Assembly (NCBI GenBank): GCA_023488905.1
Contig: JAMDCQ010000007.1
Coordinates: forward strand, 1 to 50,848
DNA from: Candidatus Bathyarchaeota archaeon
GTDB taxonomy: Archaea; Thermoproteota; Bathyarchaeia; Bathyarchaeales; Bathycorpusculaceae
Direction of reading: 5' to 3'
DNA length: 50,848 bases
In this document: piece by piece, positions 1 to 7,310 of the stretch
How positions within the stretch are numbered: the stretch's first letter is position 1
Layout of the letters: every line of letters starts with the position of its first letter
The notes under the pieces: model-generated
What the model saw: the letters and a program-made list of their open reading frames with translations, nothing else
What the model was told of the DNA's origin: nothing
The model's database searches: none
Position numbers and translations under genes: made by a program

Positions 1-1
1 G

Positions 2-160
2 AAAAAGAGAAAACAATCGGTTTTTCAGGTTTTACTGCTCGACAACAACAAAACCCAAGACGTGGAAGTGCAGGAAGCTGAGCAGGTCGATTTCAGTCAA
101 GTAAAAGCACACCTAAATGGCGGCGGCAGGGAGCCGAAGTCCCCGACGAGATTGACTTAG
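2..160 (+). CDS. 3' end of an unrecognised gene, cut by the window edge
   Basis: The reading frame is open from the first bases to a TAG and encodes about 52 residues, including a hydrophobic VFQVLLLD stretch followed by acidic and polar residues. I do not recognise the family. From about position 120 the same strand offers a second, more protein-like ending in the neighbouring frame (…VPDEIDLESI, stop at 169-171). A single-base indel near the GGCGGCGGC run at 119-128 would join the two, so either the stop at 160 is genuine or the gene is frameshifted. The start lies outside the window. Confidence 0.45.
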   Translation, partial: KKRKQSVFQVLLLDNNKTQDVEVQEAEQVDFSQVKAHLNGGGREPKSPTRLT

Positions 161-225
161 AAAGCATCTAAAGTAGCTAGAAAATTTATTAAACCACAAC
201 TGGAATTGATGCTATCTCGTATCAG

Positions 226-1647
226 GTGGAATGCGCTTTCAAGACTCTATCAGTTGCAAAGTTCGGCGGCAGCCTCCTCGACGTGGAAGGCAAAGGAATC
301 CCCAAAATCATCCAGCAAATCAGAGAAATCCAGAGTCGCGACGGCACTGGACCAGTCACCGTGTTTTCTGCGCCTATGGGCTGCACAGATGCCCTAATAA
401 AAATAGGCGAATCCCACGCGCAGGAATGCGGGCTTTCACTTGATCCCGTTTTCGAAATCTACGACCGCCTCGCCAAACTCTACGTGAAAGGTGAGCTACT
501 CAAGCAGGCGCAAGAGGAAATTGCTAACTTCAAAGCCCTAACCCAAACCACGCTGGAAGCAGTGAACAAGCGGTTCAGCGGCAACATCAAAGCCCGAACC
601 CTCACCTTGGGCGGCGAACTCTGCATGTCCACGCTAATGAGCTACATACTAAAAAGCCACGGCATAAATTCCTGCGCGGCCTCTATGGAGGATTTCCCTG
701 TTGTTACAGATGACAACTTTGAAGATGCCCTACCTAACTTCGAGTTAAGCAAAAAACGCATTGACATATTCTCAAAGCCGCTAATAGAGGGCAAGGTAGT
801 GTGCTTAGCAGGCTTCTTCGGAACTACGCCCGATGGGCTTGAAACCATTCTGGGCAGAGGCGGCTCAGACCTAACCGCCGTCTTTGTATCCTGCATACTA
901 AAAGAACAATACGAAACCAAAACATTGCTCTACAAAGATGTGCCTGTGCAGAGCGCTGACCCCAAAGTCGTGCGAGGACAAAAAACCGACCACGTTAAAG
1001 CGCTTACCTACAACGAGGCGCATAAGGCTTCGATGATGGGCATGAAAATCGTGATGAGCCCCGCAATCGCGACAGCGAGACGGTTTAATCAGCCCCTCAT
1101 GGTGGTCCCCATCGACGAGCCCGGTATGTTCTCAGTTATTGAAGCTCAGAATAGCAGTGGCGAAATCGTCAAGTGCTTAACGGGTAAATCAGGCTGCGCC
1201 ATCCTCTCAATGAATGACGAAAAAAGCCGCAGCTTCGAGGATTCACTGCGCATTTGGGAACGCAGAAACGACTTCATGGACCTCGGCGCGGAAACCATGG
1301 AAACAGGCGAACACATCCGCGACTTCCTTTTCCTCGACAGCGACTTCCTCAAGAAAAACGAGGAGCGCCTAAAAGGCTTTGATGAGAACCTGAAAATCGA
1401 GTACGGCTTAGGCGTGGTTACACTTATCGGCGACAAAATGAAGGACTCACCAGGTGTCGCTTCACTTGCCATCGGCGCTATTTCAGGCATAAACATCAAA
1501 CGCGGCATCTTTGCACCACACACATCCCAAATCATCCTCGTAGTGGAAGAGAAAAACGTCGCCGCAACTGTGGCAGCGATTCACCTAAAGAAGCAGGAGC
1601 TAAACAAGCCGCCTCAATGGCCCATGGGCTTCCAACCCCTAAAATAG
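226..1647 (+). CDS. lysC: Aspartate kinase
   Basis: Phosphorylates L-aspartate with ATP, the first step toward lysine, threonine and methionine; cytosolic. The N-terminus carries the kinase signature VAKFGGSLL near residues 10-18. The aspartokinase core continues through TLGGELCMS and GRGGSDLTA (about residues 214-222), where the substrate and nucleotide sites lie. The C-terminal third, including VVTLIGDKMKDSPGVAS and AISGINIKRG, has the tandem ACT layout that usually gives allosteric control by amino acids. At 473 residues it matches a monofunctional archaeal aspartokinase. The GTG at 226 is the first start after an in-frame stop at 190-192, and an AGGTG motif overlaps it. It converges with the next gene, only three bases apart. 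Confidence 0.93.
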   Translation: MECAFKTLSVAKFGGSLLDVEGKGIPKIIQQIREIQSRDGTGPVTVFSAPMGCTDALIKIGESHAQECGLSLDPVFEIYDRLAKLYVKGELLKQAQEEIANFKALTQTTLEAVNKRFSGNIKARTLTLGGELCMSTLMSYILKSHGINSCAASMEDFPVVTDDNFEDALPNFELSKKRIDIFSKPLIEGKVVCLAGFFGTTPDGLETILGRGGSDLTAVFVSCILKEQYETKTLLYKDVPVQSADPKVVRGQKTDHVKALTYNEAHKASMMGMKIVMSPAIATARRFNQPLMVVPIDEPGMFSVIEAQNSSGEIVKCLTGKSGCAILSMNDEKSRSFEDSLRIWERRNDFMDLGAETMETGEHIRDFLFLDSDFLKKNEERLKGFDENLKIEYGLGVVTLIGDKMKDSPGVASLAIGAISGINIKRGIFAPHTSQIILVVEEKNVAATVAAIHLKKQELNKPPQWPMGFQPLK

Positions 1648-1650
1648 GAC

Positions 1651-2403
1651 TTAGAGCGGCAAAGGAGTCGGTGTGCTTCTGCTGCGCGGTTCTAAAATTT
1701 TTTTGAGGGTTAAACAGTTTCTTGTTGCGTTGGCGTTGAAGTCGTTGTTGAAATAACAAAGCACTTTAGCGGGGTTTTGCTGTTTTATCTTCCCTGCCCA
1801 AGCTTCGAGCTCCTCTTCTGGGTAGTTATGTTGGTACCATCCGTCTTTGCCATGAAACCGCACATATACAGCATCGGCAGTTTTTATGAGACCATCAGGC
1901 AACCCCGAAGCGGAGACACTGCAAAAAACCAAGTTGTGACTTTTCATGAAATCGTAGACTTCTCTGTCCCACCAGCTCTGGTGCCTGAACTCCAAAGCGT
2001 TCATCACCGATGTATCAAGTTGAGATATGATTGTTTGGAGAAGAGTCATGTTCTTGTGGACAAACGGCGGTAACTGAAACAAGATGCAAAGCAGCTTTTC
2101 TCCAAGCAGGTGAGCGAGTTTGTAAAAGTTTGCGGTGAGTTGCTCGCTGTGTTTGAATTTGCGGCTGTGAGTTATTGCCCTGTTGGCTTTAAGTGTAAAC
2201 CTGAAGTTTTCAGGAGTTTTTTGATTCCAATTCTTGAGCATTTTTTCGCTTGGGTAACGGTAGAAGGTGCTGTTAACTTCAAGTGTGTTAAAAATTTTTG
2301 AGTAGTAAGGGAGCCAGTGTGTTTTCGGCTGGTTTGGCAGGTAAAAGGTGCCTTTCCAGTGGTTGTAGTAGAACCCTGAACACCCCAAAAAGTATTCGGT
2401 CAC
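1651..2403 (-). CDS. DUF72 (YecE-like) family protein
   Basis: The opening (GCSGFYYNHWKGTFY), the motif LEVNSTFYRYPS around residue 43 and the later WWDREVYDFMKSHN and YVRFHGKDGWY motifs are characteristic of the DUF72/YecE TIM-barrel family. It is 250 residues long, the usual size. The biochemical role of the family is unsettled, so no function is assigned. Translation starts at a GTG; the gene ends three bases from aspartate kinase on the opposite strand, a tight convergent pair. Confidence 0.85.
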   Translation of the reverse strand: MTEYFLGCSGFYYNHWKGTFYLPNQPKTHWLPYYSKIFNTLEVNSTFYRYPSEKMLKNWNQKTPENFRFTLKANRAITHSRKFKHSEQLTANFYKLAHLLGEKLLCILFQLPPFVHKNMTLLQTIISQLDTSVMNALEFRHQSWWDREVYDFMKSHNLVFCSVSASGLPDGLIKTADAVYVRFHGKDGWYQHNYPEEELEAWAGKIKQQNPAKVLCYFNNDFNANATRNCLTLKKILEPRSRSTPTPLPL

Positions 2404-2558
2404 GCTTTGCCTCGGCTCAGTTCGAAGAAAATCCTCTGTTATAGGGGTTTGTGATAACTACACGCAGCCACAGCAGGACACTTTAAGTTAACCCTCCACC
2501 CCGGCGGAAGGTTGCTTGGGCAGGCGCCTTAAAAGCGAAACCACCATAGAGGGGTTCC

Positions 2559-2771
2559 GTGAAGCAGATGACACAGACCCAGACAGTTGAAGACGACATG
2601 CTTGTGTCCTTGACATTCCATAACTTCTCAGCAGAAATGCTCAAAGAATTCGCCCAAAAAATCGTGCGCCCCTACTTTGCTGGAAACATGAACGAAGCGG
2701 TTAGGAGTTTAATGGAAAAAGCAATACAAGAAGAAACAATTGTCAACCAAGCAATTAAACAGACACATTAG
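2559..2771 (+). CDS. Small protein, possible ribbon-helix-helix-like regulator
   Basis: A 70-residue protein with a GTG start. After a polar N-terminal tail, LVSLTFHNFS could form a strand and AEMLKEFAQKIVRPYFAGNMNE… a helix followed by EAVRSLMEKAIQEE. That strand-helix-helix order resembles small archaeal ribbon-helix-helix proteins, but no diagnostic motif is visible. It lies alone between DUF72 and the flavin oxidoreductase, preceded by a 155-bp gap. Coding potential looks real: no alternative frame is as long and the composition is protein-like. Function unknown. Confidence 0.6.
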   Translation: MKQMTQTQTVEDDMLVSLTFHNFSAEMLKEFAQKIVRPYFAGNMNEAVRSLMEKAIQEETIVNQAIKQTH

Positions 2772-2805
2772 GGCTTTACAGCGTATTTTGCAGTAAATTC
2801 ATATA

Positions 2806-3825
2806 TTGAGCAGTAGAGCCTTATCAGAATCGGTGCCACCATTGGTTGGACTCCTAAGCCCTTTAACCGTCAAAGACATAACCCTTCGCAACCGCATAGT
2901 TATGCCTCCAATGCAGTCAGGCAGAGCAGACTTCAACGGTGCCGTCACAAACAAACTCGTCAACTTCTACGTTCGCCGCTCAAGTGCACTGGGGCTGCCA
3001 ATAGTTGAGCACGCTTACATTTCGCCCTTGGGCAAGATCGGTCCCAAACAGCTCGGAATCTACGATGACAAGCTTGTGTCGGGATTTGAAAAGCTCGTCG
3101 CAGGCATACACTCCGTCGGCGCACCCGCCGTTGTCCAGATAAGCCATGCCGGCGCAGTTGCCACCAAGAAAGTCATCGGCGAAACACCCATCGGTCCCTC
3201 AACGCGAGACAAGACCCGTATGCTCGAAAAAAGCGAACTCTACGACATCGCCGACGAATACGCCGCCGCGGCTGATCGAGCGGTAACAGCAGGGTTTGAC
3301 GGCGTAGAACTCCACGGCGCACACGGATACCTGTTAAACCAGTTCTTCACACCACTGCTCAACAAACGTGAAGACGAATTTGGGGGTTCACTGGAGAATC
3401 GGATGAAGTTTCCTCTGTTGGTTGTGGAGAAGGTACGTAAGCGTTTGGGCGGTCAGCTGTTGCTTTACCGTGTTGGTTCTGATGATTTAGCACCCATGGG
3501 AACCCACATTGAATACGCCATAATTTTTTGCCAGAAGCTCCAAGAGGCAGGGGTGGACATATTGGATGTTTCAGGTGGCATGTGTGGCAGCGAACCTAAA
3601 CAGCTCCAGCACATCAAAGGCTACTTCATACCCCAAGCTGCTGCCGTTAAAAGCGCAGTGACGGTTCCCGTGATAGGAGCCGGTGGCATCAAAGATGCAG
3701 AATTTGCAGATAACTTGGTTAAGGAGGGTCGGGTTGATTTGGTGGCTGTTGGGCGTGCGCTGTGGCATGATAACGAGTGGGCACAAAAAGCCGCACAATT
3801 CTTAGTACAAGTTAACAACGAATAG
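2806..3825 (+). CDS. NADH:flavin oxidoreductase, old yellow enzyme family
   Basis: An FMN-dependent TIM-barrel oxidoreductase that reduces activated alkenes or related substrates with NAD(P)H. Visible family motifs are LRNRIVMPPMQSGRAD (N-terminal FMN-binding strand), VVQISHAGA, and the hallmark DGVELHGAHGYLLNQF…NKREDEFGGSLENRMKFPL with the active-site His residues. The C-terminal VPVIGAGGIKD and VAVGRALWHDNEWAQKA bind the flavin phosphate. Its 339 residues correspond to the short single-domain form without the C-terminal FeS/FAD modules of 2,4-dienoyl-CoA reductase. The start is a TTG at 2806; a GTG at 2833 is an alternative that would keep all motifs. The physiological substrate cannot be read from the sequence. 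Confidence 0.9.
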   Translation: MSSRALSESVPPLVGLLSPLTVKDITLRNRIVMPPMQSGRADFNGAVTNKLVNFYVRRSSALGLPIVEHAYISPLGKIGPKQLGIYDDKLVSGFEKLVAGIHSVGAPAVVQISHAGAVATKKVIGETPIGPSTRDKTRMLEKSELYDIADEYAAAADRAVTAGFDGVELHGAHGYLLNQFFTPLLNKREDEFGGSLENRMKFPLLVVEKVRKRLGGQLLLYRVGSDDLAPMGTHIEYAIIFCQKLQEAGVDILDVSGGMCGSEPKQLQHIKGYFIPQAAAVKSAVTVPVIGAGGIKDAEFADNLVKEGRVDLVAVGRALWHDNEWAQKAAQFLVQVNNE

Positions 3826-3895
3826 TGTCCAAGAGTAAAGTAACACACACATAATTATTACTTTTTTTACACTAAACTTGCAGCAGGTGTGTACA

Positions 3896-4171
3896 GTGAA
3901 GACTCAAAGACCCTCCCGACTAGAACTCTACATAGAAGTCCTCGCCTCCCTCGAAGAACTCCAAACCTCCAACCTCATCACCCTCCAAGAAAAAACCCAA
4001 ATCGGACAAGCCTTCCTAAAACACGCCATAAGCTTCCTAGAACAGCAAGATTTAATCCGCAAAGAAAACGTCGGAAACGAAACACTCTACAAAGCTACTC
4101 CCCGCGGCGAACGCGTCACAAGATACTTTTTGGTGCAAGGCGAAGAAGCAAGCTGCACATTAGTCAAGTAA
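3896..4171 (+). CDS. Small winged-helix protein
   Basis: A protein of about 91 residues of the compact archaeal winged-helix type. RLELYIEVLASLEEL forms the first helix, the middle (LQEKTQIGQAFLKHAISFLEQQDLIRKE) the recognition region, and NETLYKATPRGERVTRYF the wing followed by a last helix. The GTG at 3896 is preferred because AGGTG (3885-3889) sits six bases upstream; a longer TTG start at 3878 would place this Shine-Dalgarno site inside the gene. It is probably a transcription regulator with an unknown target, and the next downstream feature is the tRNA-derived repeat. Confidence 0.72.
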   Translation: MKTQRPSRLELYIEVLASLEELQTSNLITLQEKTQIGQAFLKHAISFLEQQDLIRKENVGNETLYKATPRGERVTRYFLVQGEEASCTLVK

Positions 4172-4180
4172 GCTGAAGAA

Positions 4181-4208
4181 TGGTGTACCGAGCGGGATTT
4201 GAACCCGC
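4181..4208 (-). other. tRNA 3'-end fragment (att-like direct repeat)
   Basis: On the minus strand these 28 bases read as a T-arm with its 5-bp stem, the 3' half of an acceptor stem, a discriminator A and CCA. Positions 4187-4208 are identical to 6639-6660 inside tRNA-Ala. No matching 5' acceptor strand (GTACCGA, or with G-U pairs) is found in the few hundred bases on the expected side, so I do not see a complete tRNA here. The simplest reading is the duplicated attachment site left by an element integrated in tRNA-Ala. The alternative is a tRNA with long introns that I failed to fold. Confidence 0.6.
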
Positions 4209-4334
4209 CTCAATTAGCCTATCTAATTTCTTTGGGTTGGTTTCTTCGCTCATTTAAATCCCTGTGTTCCTATTGCCCTTTTCTAGTTATAAGCTTTTAG
4301 ATTTTGAAGGTAACTGGAAACACCAAACATTTCC

Positions 4335-5021
4335 CTAACTGGTCTTCTTTCTTCTAACAATGAATCCAATCAAAAGAGTGGATAGAGTTAATGGCAGAAT
4401 TATCAACCATGAAAACTCTGGAACTGTTGGACTGGGATTTGGAGTTACCACAGTCATTTGATTAAGATCAACAGTTAGTGAATTACTCCAATCACTAATT
4501 TGTCCAATAAAGTGAGTGCTGTTGTAGTATCCTATCATTCCTTGTAGTTGAATTTCCATTGATGCATTCTTGGGGATTAGACTATTCCATTCTTTAAAAT
4601 CATAGCCCATTTCTGGCAAGTTCTGACCATGAACTACGTATGAAGTTATATTCCCTAGAATACGCTCAATGTAGCCGTGATTTAGGTCATAAGGGTCAAA
4701 CCATTGGTCATTCTGTGCATGCAGAACTTTAAAGTGAATATTATAATAATACTCTATTATGTGTAAGTGGTTGTTTGGGTCTTTGTGCTCATAGCTAGTG
4801 AATGCTTCATTTTTTATCTTGAAATTCAAAAGTATTGTTTGATTTGAGGTCTTAGAGACTTGGATGTTATATTCTGGTACTGAAGGCTTGGTTACTGACT
4901 GATTTGTTACGAATATCGTCGTTGGGAGCGGTTCAGAATATGCTGTTACAGTGCTAGCTATTATGGTAATTGCTAAGATTATAGCCAAACAAACTAAGAC
5001 ACATTTACCCAATATAGCCAT
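4335..5021 (-). CDS. Secreted surface protein with PEF-type C-terminal sorting tail
   Basis: 228 residues. A signal-peptide-like hydrophobic helix at the N-terminus (CVLVCLAIILAITIIAS) is followed by an extracellular domain with several N-x-S/T sites. The end is the tripartite signal seen in many archaeal surface proteins: a Pro-rich VPEF motif, a hydrophobic helix (WLIILPLTLSTLLIGFIV) and a basic RRKK cluster. Such tails are processed by archaeosortases in known systems; no archaeosortase gene is in this window. The ectodomain is unrecognised. A TATA-like stretch lies upstream at about 5050-5062. It lies in the tRNA-flanked island. Confidence 0.75.
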   Translation of the reverse strand: MAILGKCVLVCLAIILAITIIASTVTAYSEPLPTTIFVTNQSVTKPSVPEYNIQVSKTSNQTILLNFKIKNEAFTSYEHKDPNNHLHIIEYYYNIHFKVLHAQNDQWFDPYDLNHGYIERILGNITSYVVHGQNLPEMGYDFKEWNSLIPKNASMEIQLQGMIGYYNSTHFIGQISDWSNSLTVDLNQMTVVTPNPSPTVPEFSWLIILPLTLSTLLIGFIVRRKKTS

Positions 5022-5323
5022 ATTGAAAACTAATTTGCTTGTTTGGTTATATAATTTACTTGTTAGCCCAAAAAAGTCCCCTATTTCCCTACGACGGCGG
5101 GGAAGGGATTTAGGGATGAAGAGGGGGAACAGGTCAATACTTTACTTATTCCTTAGAGACGGTGGGGGTGCCTAAAGGCTTAAACTTTAGGGGGGAGTCG
5201 GAGCGTGTTACTCCCCTCTATTTTCAAAAATCGGGCGTTTTCTGTCATTCACAATTTCGATCGGCAATAGCGGAGCGAGCGCGCAAGCGAAGCACACAGC
5301 AGAGCATTTCAATACCTTTACAC
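5022..5323. other. Intergenic segment with promoter and hairpin
   Basis: About 300 bp without a credible gene. It contains the AT-rich TATA-like stretch (about 5050-5062) for the minus-strand surface-protein gene. It also contains a perfect inverted repeat CCTAAAG / CTTTAGG at 5171-5191 with a 7-base loop, followed by a G run. The segment from 5250 to 5290 is rich in GCGAGCG-type repeats. No function is assigned to these. Confidence 0.5.
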
Positions 5324-6094
5324 TTAAGGTATGTTTCCCATTAGTTTATCAAAGGTTAGGGGCATGTCTATTATTTCTATTGAATCTGTAAAATCCTTGT
5401 TGCCTAAAAGCCTAATTTTTAGTTCTGGAAATCGGGTTAAGAGTAAAAAATAAAAGAAATCAAGAACATTAGAAATTTGTTTGCTAATTCTTTTTAACTC
5501 ATTTTCATCGAAGTAAACAGATTGATGTTTGGTATCCATAACGTGGTAAGCAGTTAGGTAGAATTGTTCATGGTTAGCGTGAACTTTTTTGTGGAGGTTT
5601 GCGTATACTGTCTTTACATGCTCTTTTATTTCACTTGGTATATTTAGCTCATCAACTAATGCTCTTCCCCGATATTTTCGCTTGCCTTCGATTTCTCGTA
5701 ATGCCTTAATTCTTTCTGAAAAATCATTGTTTGGAAATTTTTCATCGATATAATAAGACTGCAAAATAAACTCTAAAGAGTATCTTATGTTATGGTTGGC
5801 ATTCTTGTACAGGTAACATGCGCTTAGAAATACAGTTTGATGCAAACTTCTAAGGAGCTCAACAAAGCTTGTGAATATTAATGATTGACTGTATCTCGGA
5901 TTGACTTCTCTATTTTCATCAAAAAAATTTGGCATTTTCCCGAATGTAATTAGAGTTTGTCCAAGAGTTAAAATGAGCTTGTTTATCTTTTTTACTTCCT
6001 CGTTAGATTCAGACGTCTTTAGGGCATCCTGAAATGCAGTGAAGTTTAGATGCCAATTCTTGCTCCATCCTGAAGTATCGGGTATTTTATTCAT
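5324..6094 (-). CDS. Hypothetical alpha-helical protein, possibly HEPN-like
   Basis: 256 residues, predicted mostly helical, no signal peptide or membrane segment. I do not recognise it with confidence. The stretch SLEFILQSYYIDEKF followed by KTVYANLHKKVHANHEQF resembles the all-alpha HEPN-type or DUF5677-like arrangement, where a basic residue and a histidine late in the domain are typical; this is a weak suggestion. The gene is visibly AT-rich compared with neighbouring housekeeping genes, in keeping with its place inside the tRNA-flanked island. Toxin or defence cargo is possible but not shown. Confidence 0.6.
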   Translation of the reverse strand: MNKIPDTSGWSKNWHLNFTAFQDALKTSESNEEVKKINKLILTLGQTLITFGKMPNFFDENREVNPRYSQSLIFTSFVELLRSLHQTVFLSACYLYKNANHNIRYSLEFILQSYYIDEKFPNNDFSERIKALREIEGKRKYRGRALVDELNIPSEIKEHVKTVYANLHKKVHANHEQFYLTAYHVMDTKHQSVYFDENELKRISKQISNVLDFFYFLLLTRFPELKIRLLGNKDFTDSIEIIDMPLTFDKLMGNIP

Positions 6095-6135
6095 TTTCTA
6101 TTCCAACTAATCGGTGTCTAGCGTTATGAGATAAA

Positions 6136-6366
6136 TCATTTTAGTTTTTTGAATATTTGGTAGCCTTCGATTTCTGTGAATTTTGTGAAGCCTGCTTCGG
6201 CTAATTCGCATATTTCTTTTAGTGTTGTTGGTGTTCCAAGCTGGACGGTTCTTGAAATGTATTCATCGGTTTTGAGGTTGATTAGGTGTGTGTAGATTGG
6301 GGGGTGTTCTGTTTTGCGTGTTTTTAAGTGGTGTTGCTTGCAGAAATCGCCACAACCAATCTGCAA
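6136..6366 (-). pseudogene. Truncated hypothetical gene with repeat-derived N-terminus
   Basis: The 3' part reads like a genuine small protein (TEHPPIYTHLINLKTDEYISR… to IEGYQIFKKLK). The first ten or so codons, starting from a TTG, fall inside the dispersed repeat at 6332-6460. The natural start therefore seems to have been replaced by the repeat, or the gene was truncated when the repeat arrived. It is the third minus-strand gene of the island. Function unknown; it may still be translated from an internal start. Confidence 0.5.
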
Positions 6367-6460
6367 TTTGATTCATAATCTGACTTTAAAGCAGGCGTTT
6401 CTGGCAAGTTTGTTGGTTGTTGTTGAAATAAGAGGGGTGAGCGGCATCTTCTAAGATTGA
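6332..6460 (+). repeat. Dispersed repeat family B, copy 1
   Basis: Aligns by eye with 25141-25285. Shared blocks are a GCTTGC-GAA-TCGCCACAACCA-TCTGCAA segment at the left, a GAAATAAGAGGGGT block near the right and a GCATCTTC-AAGA-TGA end. The middle part is diverged. It overlaps the start of the truncated gene at 6136-6366. Confidence 0.6.
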
Positions 6461-6481
6461 AAATCGGTGTTAAGCATTTGT

Positions 6482-6530
6482 CTTGTTTGTTGTCTGCTTG
6501 TGAAATGCTTGCCACAACCACCCTGCGAGC
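6482..6530 (+). repeat. Dispersed repeat family B, partial copy 2
   Basis: Only the left block is recognisable: TGTCTGCTTGTGAAAT, then GCCACAACCACCCTGC, matching the left ends of 6332-6460 and 25141-25285. It lies between copy 1 and tRNA-Ala. Confidence 0.45.
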
Positions 6531-6635
6531 CAAGGTGGACGCCAAAGCCTAAAAGCAGCCGCCAGCAGGCGCCTGATAGGTAGAAGAAGAATAAAGGTCG
6601 TGCCGCCTTCATCTTCTATTTTAAAATTTTAAAAG

Positions 6636-6710
6636 TGGACCGAGCGGGATTTGAACCCGCGGCTTCCGCGTTGCGAACGCGGCGATCATACCAGACTGAT
6701 CTACCGGCCC
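6636..6710 (-). tRNA. tRNA-Ala (anticodon CGC)
   Basis: The 75-nt cloverleaf folds fully. The acceptor GGGCCGG/TCGGTCC includes the G3-U70 pair that identifies alanine tRNAs. The D stem is GATC/GATC, the anticodon stem CCGCG/CGCGG with loop TTCGCAA, and the T stem GCGGG/CCCGC. Discriminator A; CCA is not encoded. No intron. Its 3' part is duplicated at 4187-4208, making it the likely target of the adjoining island. A TATA-like stretch lies upstream at about 6755-6768. Confidence 0.95.
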
Positions 6711-6983
6711 AGTTCTGCAAAAATACTTCACTGTGTAAATTTAGAGCTTTCGGTTATAGTATATCTTGTTTTTGATTAGCAACGATGAATCAGGTGCTTA
6801 GCTAGAAGGAATAGCGCTTCATAAGCTCTCAATAAGAATCACCAAAAAAATGGTGAGAACCTCGACTCTATGTGACTTCCTCATCGGCGTCGGGGAAACA
6901 CAACGACAAGTTAGCGCTGATTTTAGACACCGAGAAGATTTTAAAAAAAAGACACCTAACCCCTCCACCTTCTTTAGGTAAAA

Positions 6984-7265
6984 CTATTTTTTCTTTGCTT
7001 TAATTTTTTTCTTTGATACCTGCTGCCTTTCTGGTTCATCCCAGTATTGGTCGAACTCTTCAGGAGCCATCAAATTCAAAGTACGCATTTGCAGACTAAA
7101 TGAATCGAGCGCACAGGGGTTGTTGAGGTGGGCGCGGTAAATTTCCATAAGCAGATCAACAGCCATTGAGGTGGATATGGGTTTTTTTGCCATCAGTGAG
7201 AGTTCTTCTGAGACTTTGATGAGGTCCTCGTAGACGCGCAGGGGTAGATTGATGGTTTTTGGCAT
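6984..7265 (-). CDS. Small ribbon-helix-helix-like protein
   Basis: 93 residues. The opening PKTINLPLRVYEDLIKVSEEL is the strand-helix start typical of archaeal antitoxin/regulator-type ribbon-helix-helix proteins, then a second helix (STSMAVDLLMEIYRAHL). The C-terminus is a lysine-rich tail (KKKIKAKKK). It lies 45 bp downstream of the phosphofructokinase gene on the same strand and may be co-transcribed with it. No toxin partner is adjacent. Function not assigned beyond probable DNA binding. Confidence 0.68.
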   Translation of the reverse strand: MPKTINLPLRVYEDLIKVSEELSLMAKKPISTSMAVDLLMEIYRAHLNNPCALDSFSLQMRTLNLMAPEEFDQYWDEPERQQVSKKKIKAKKK

Positions 7266-7310
7266 ATTGGCTATTTTGGGCTGCAGACTATTTAATGTTG
7301 ATCGCGCCGT

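Larger units (their letters stand above)
4187..6660. mobile_element. Putative tRNA-Ala-integrated island, integrase not seen
   Basis: A 2.45-kb segment bounded by a perfect 22-bp direct repeat (4187-4208 and 6639-6660). The right copy is the 3' part of an intact tRNA-Ala gene, and the segment lies on the 3' side of that tRNA, as expected for tRNA-targeted integration. Inside are three minus-strand genes that by eye are richer in A+T than the flanks, none with a housekeeping role. No integrase or other recombinase was recognised, so this would be a decayed or non-autonomous element. The caution is that T-arms of different tRNAs in one genome can be similar by descent. Confidence 0.5.

Noticed and set aside
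642-920. Long antisense frames over housekeeping genes (for example 642-920, 1146-1535, 7585-8130, 19615-20397, 35877-36440)
   Set aside because: Each lies opposite a strongly supported gene and has Ser/Pro/Arg-rich or repetitive composition typical of shadow frames.
4181-4320. A complete intron-containing tRNA on the minus strand
   Set aside because: The T-arm and 3' acceptor strand are clear, and an AATTA/TAATT hairpin with a 7-base loop lies nearby. The loop lacks T33, the variable region would be too short, and no 5' acceptor strand complementary to the 3' strand could be found.
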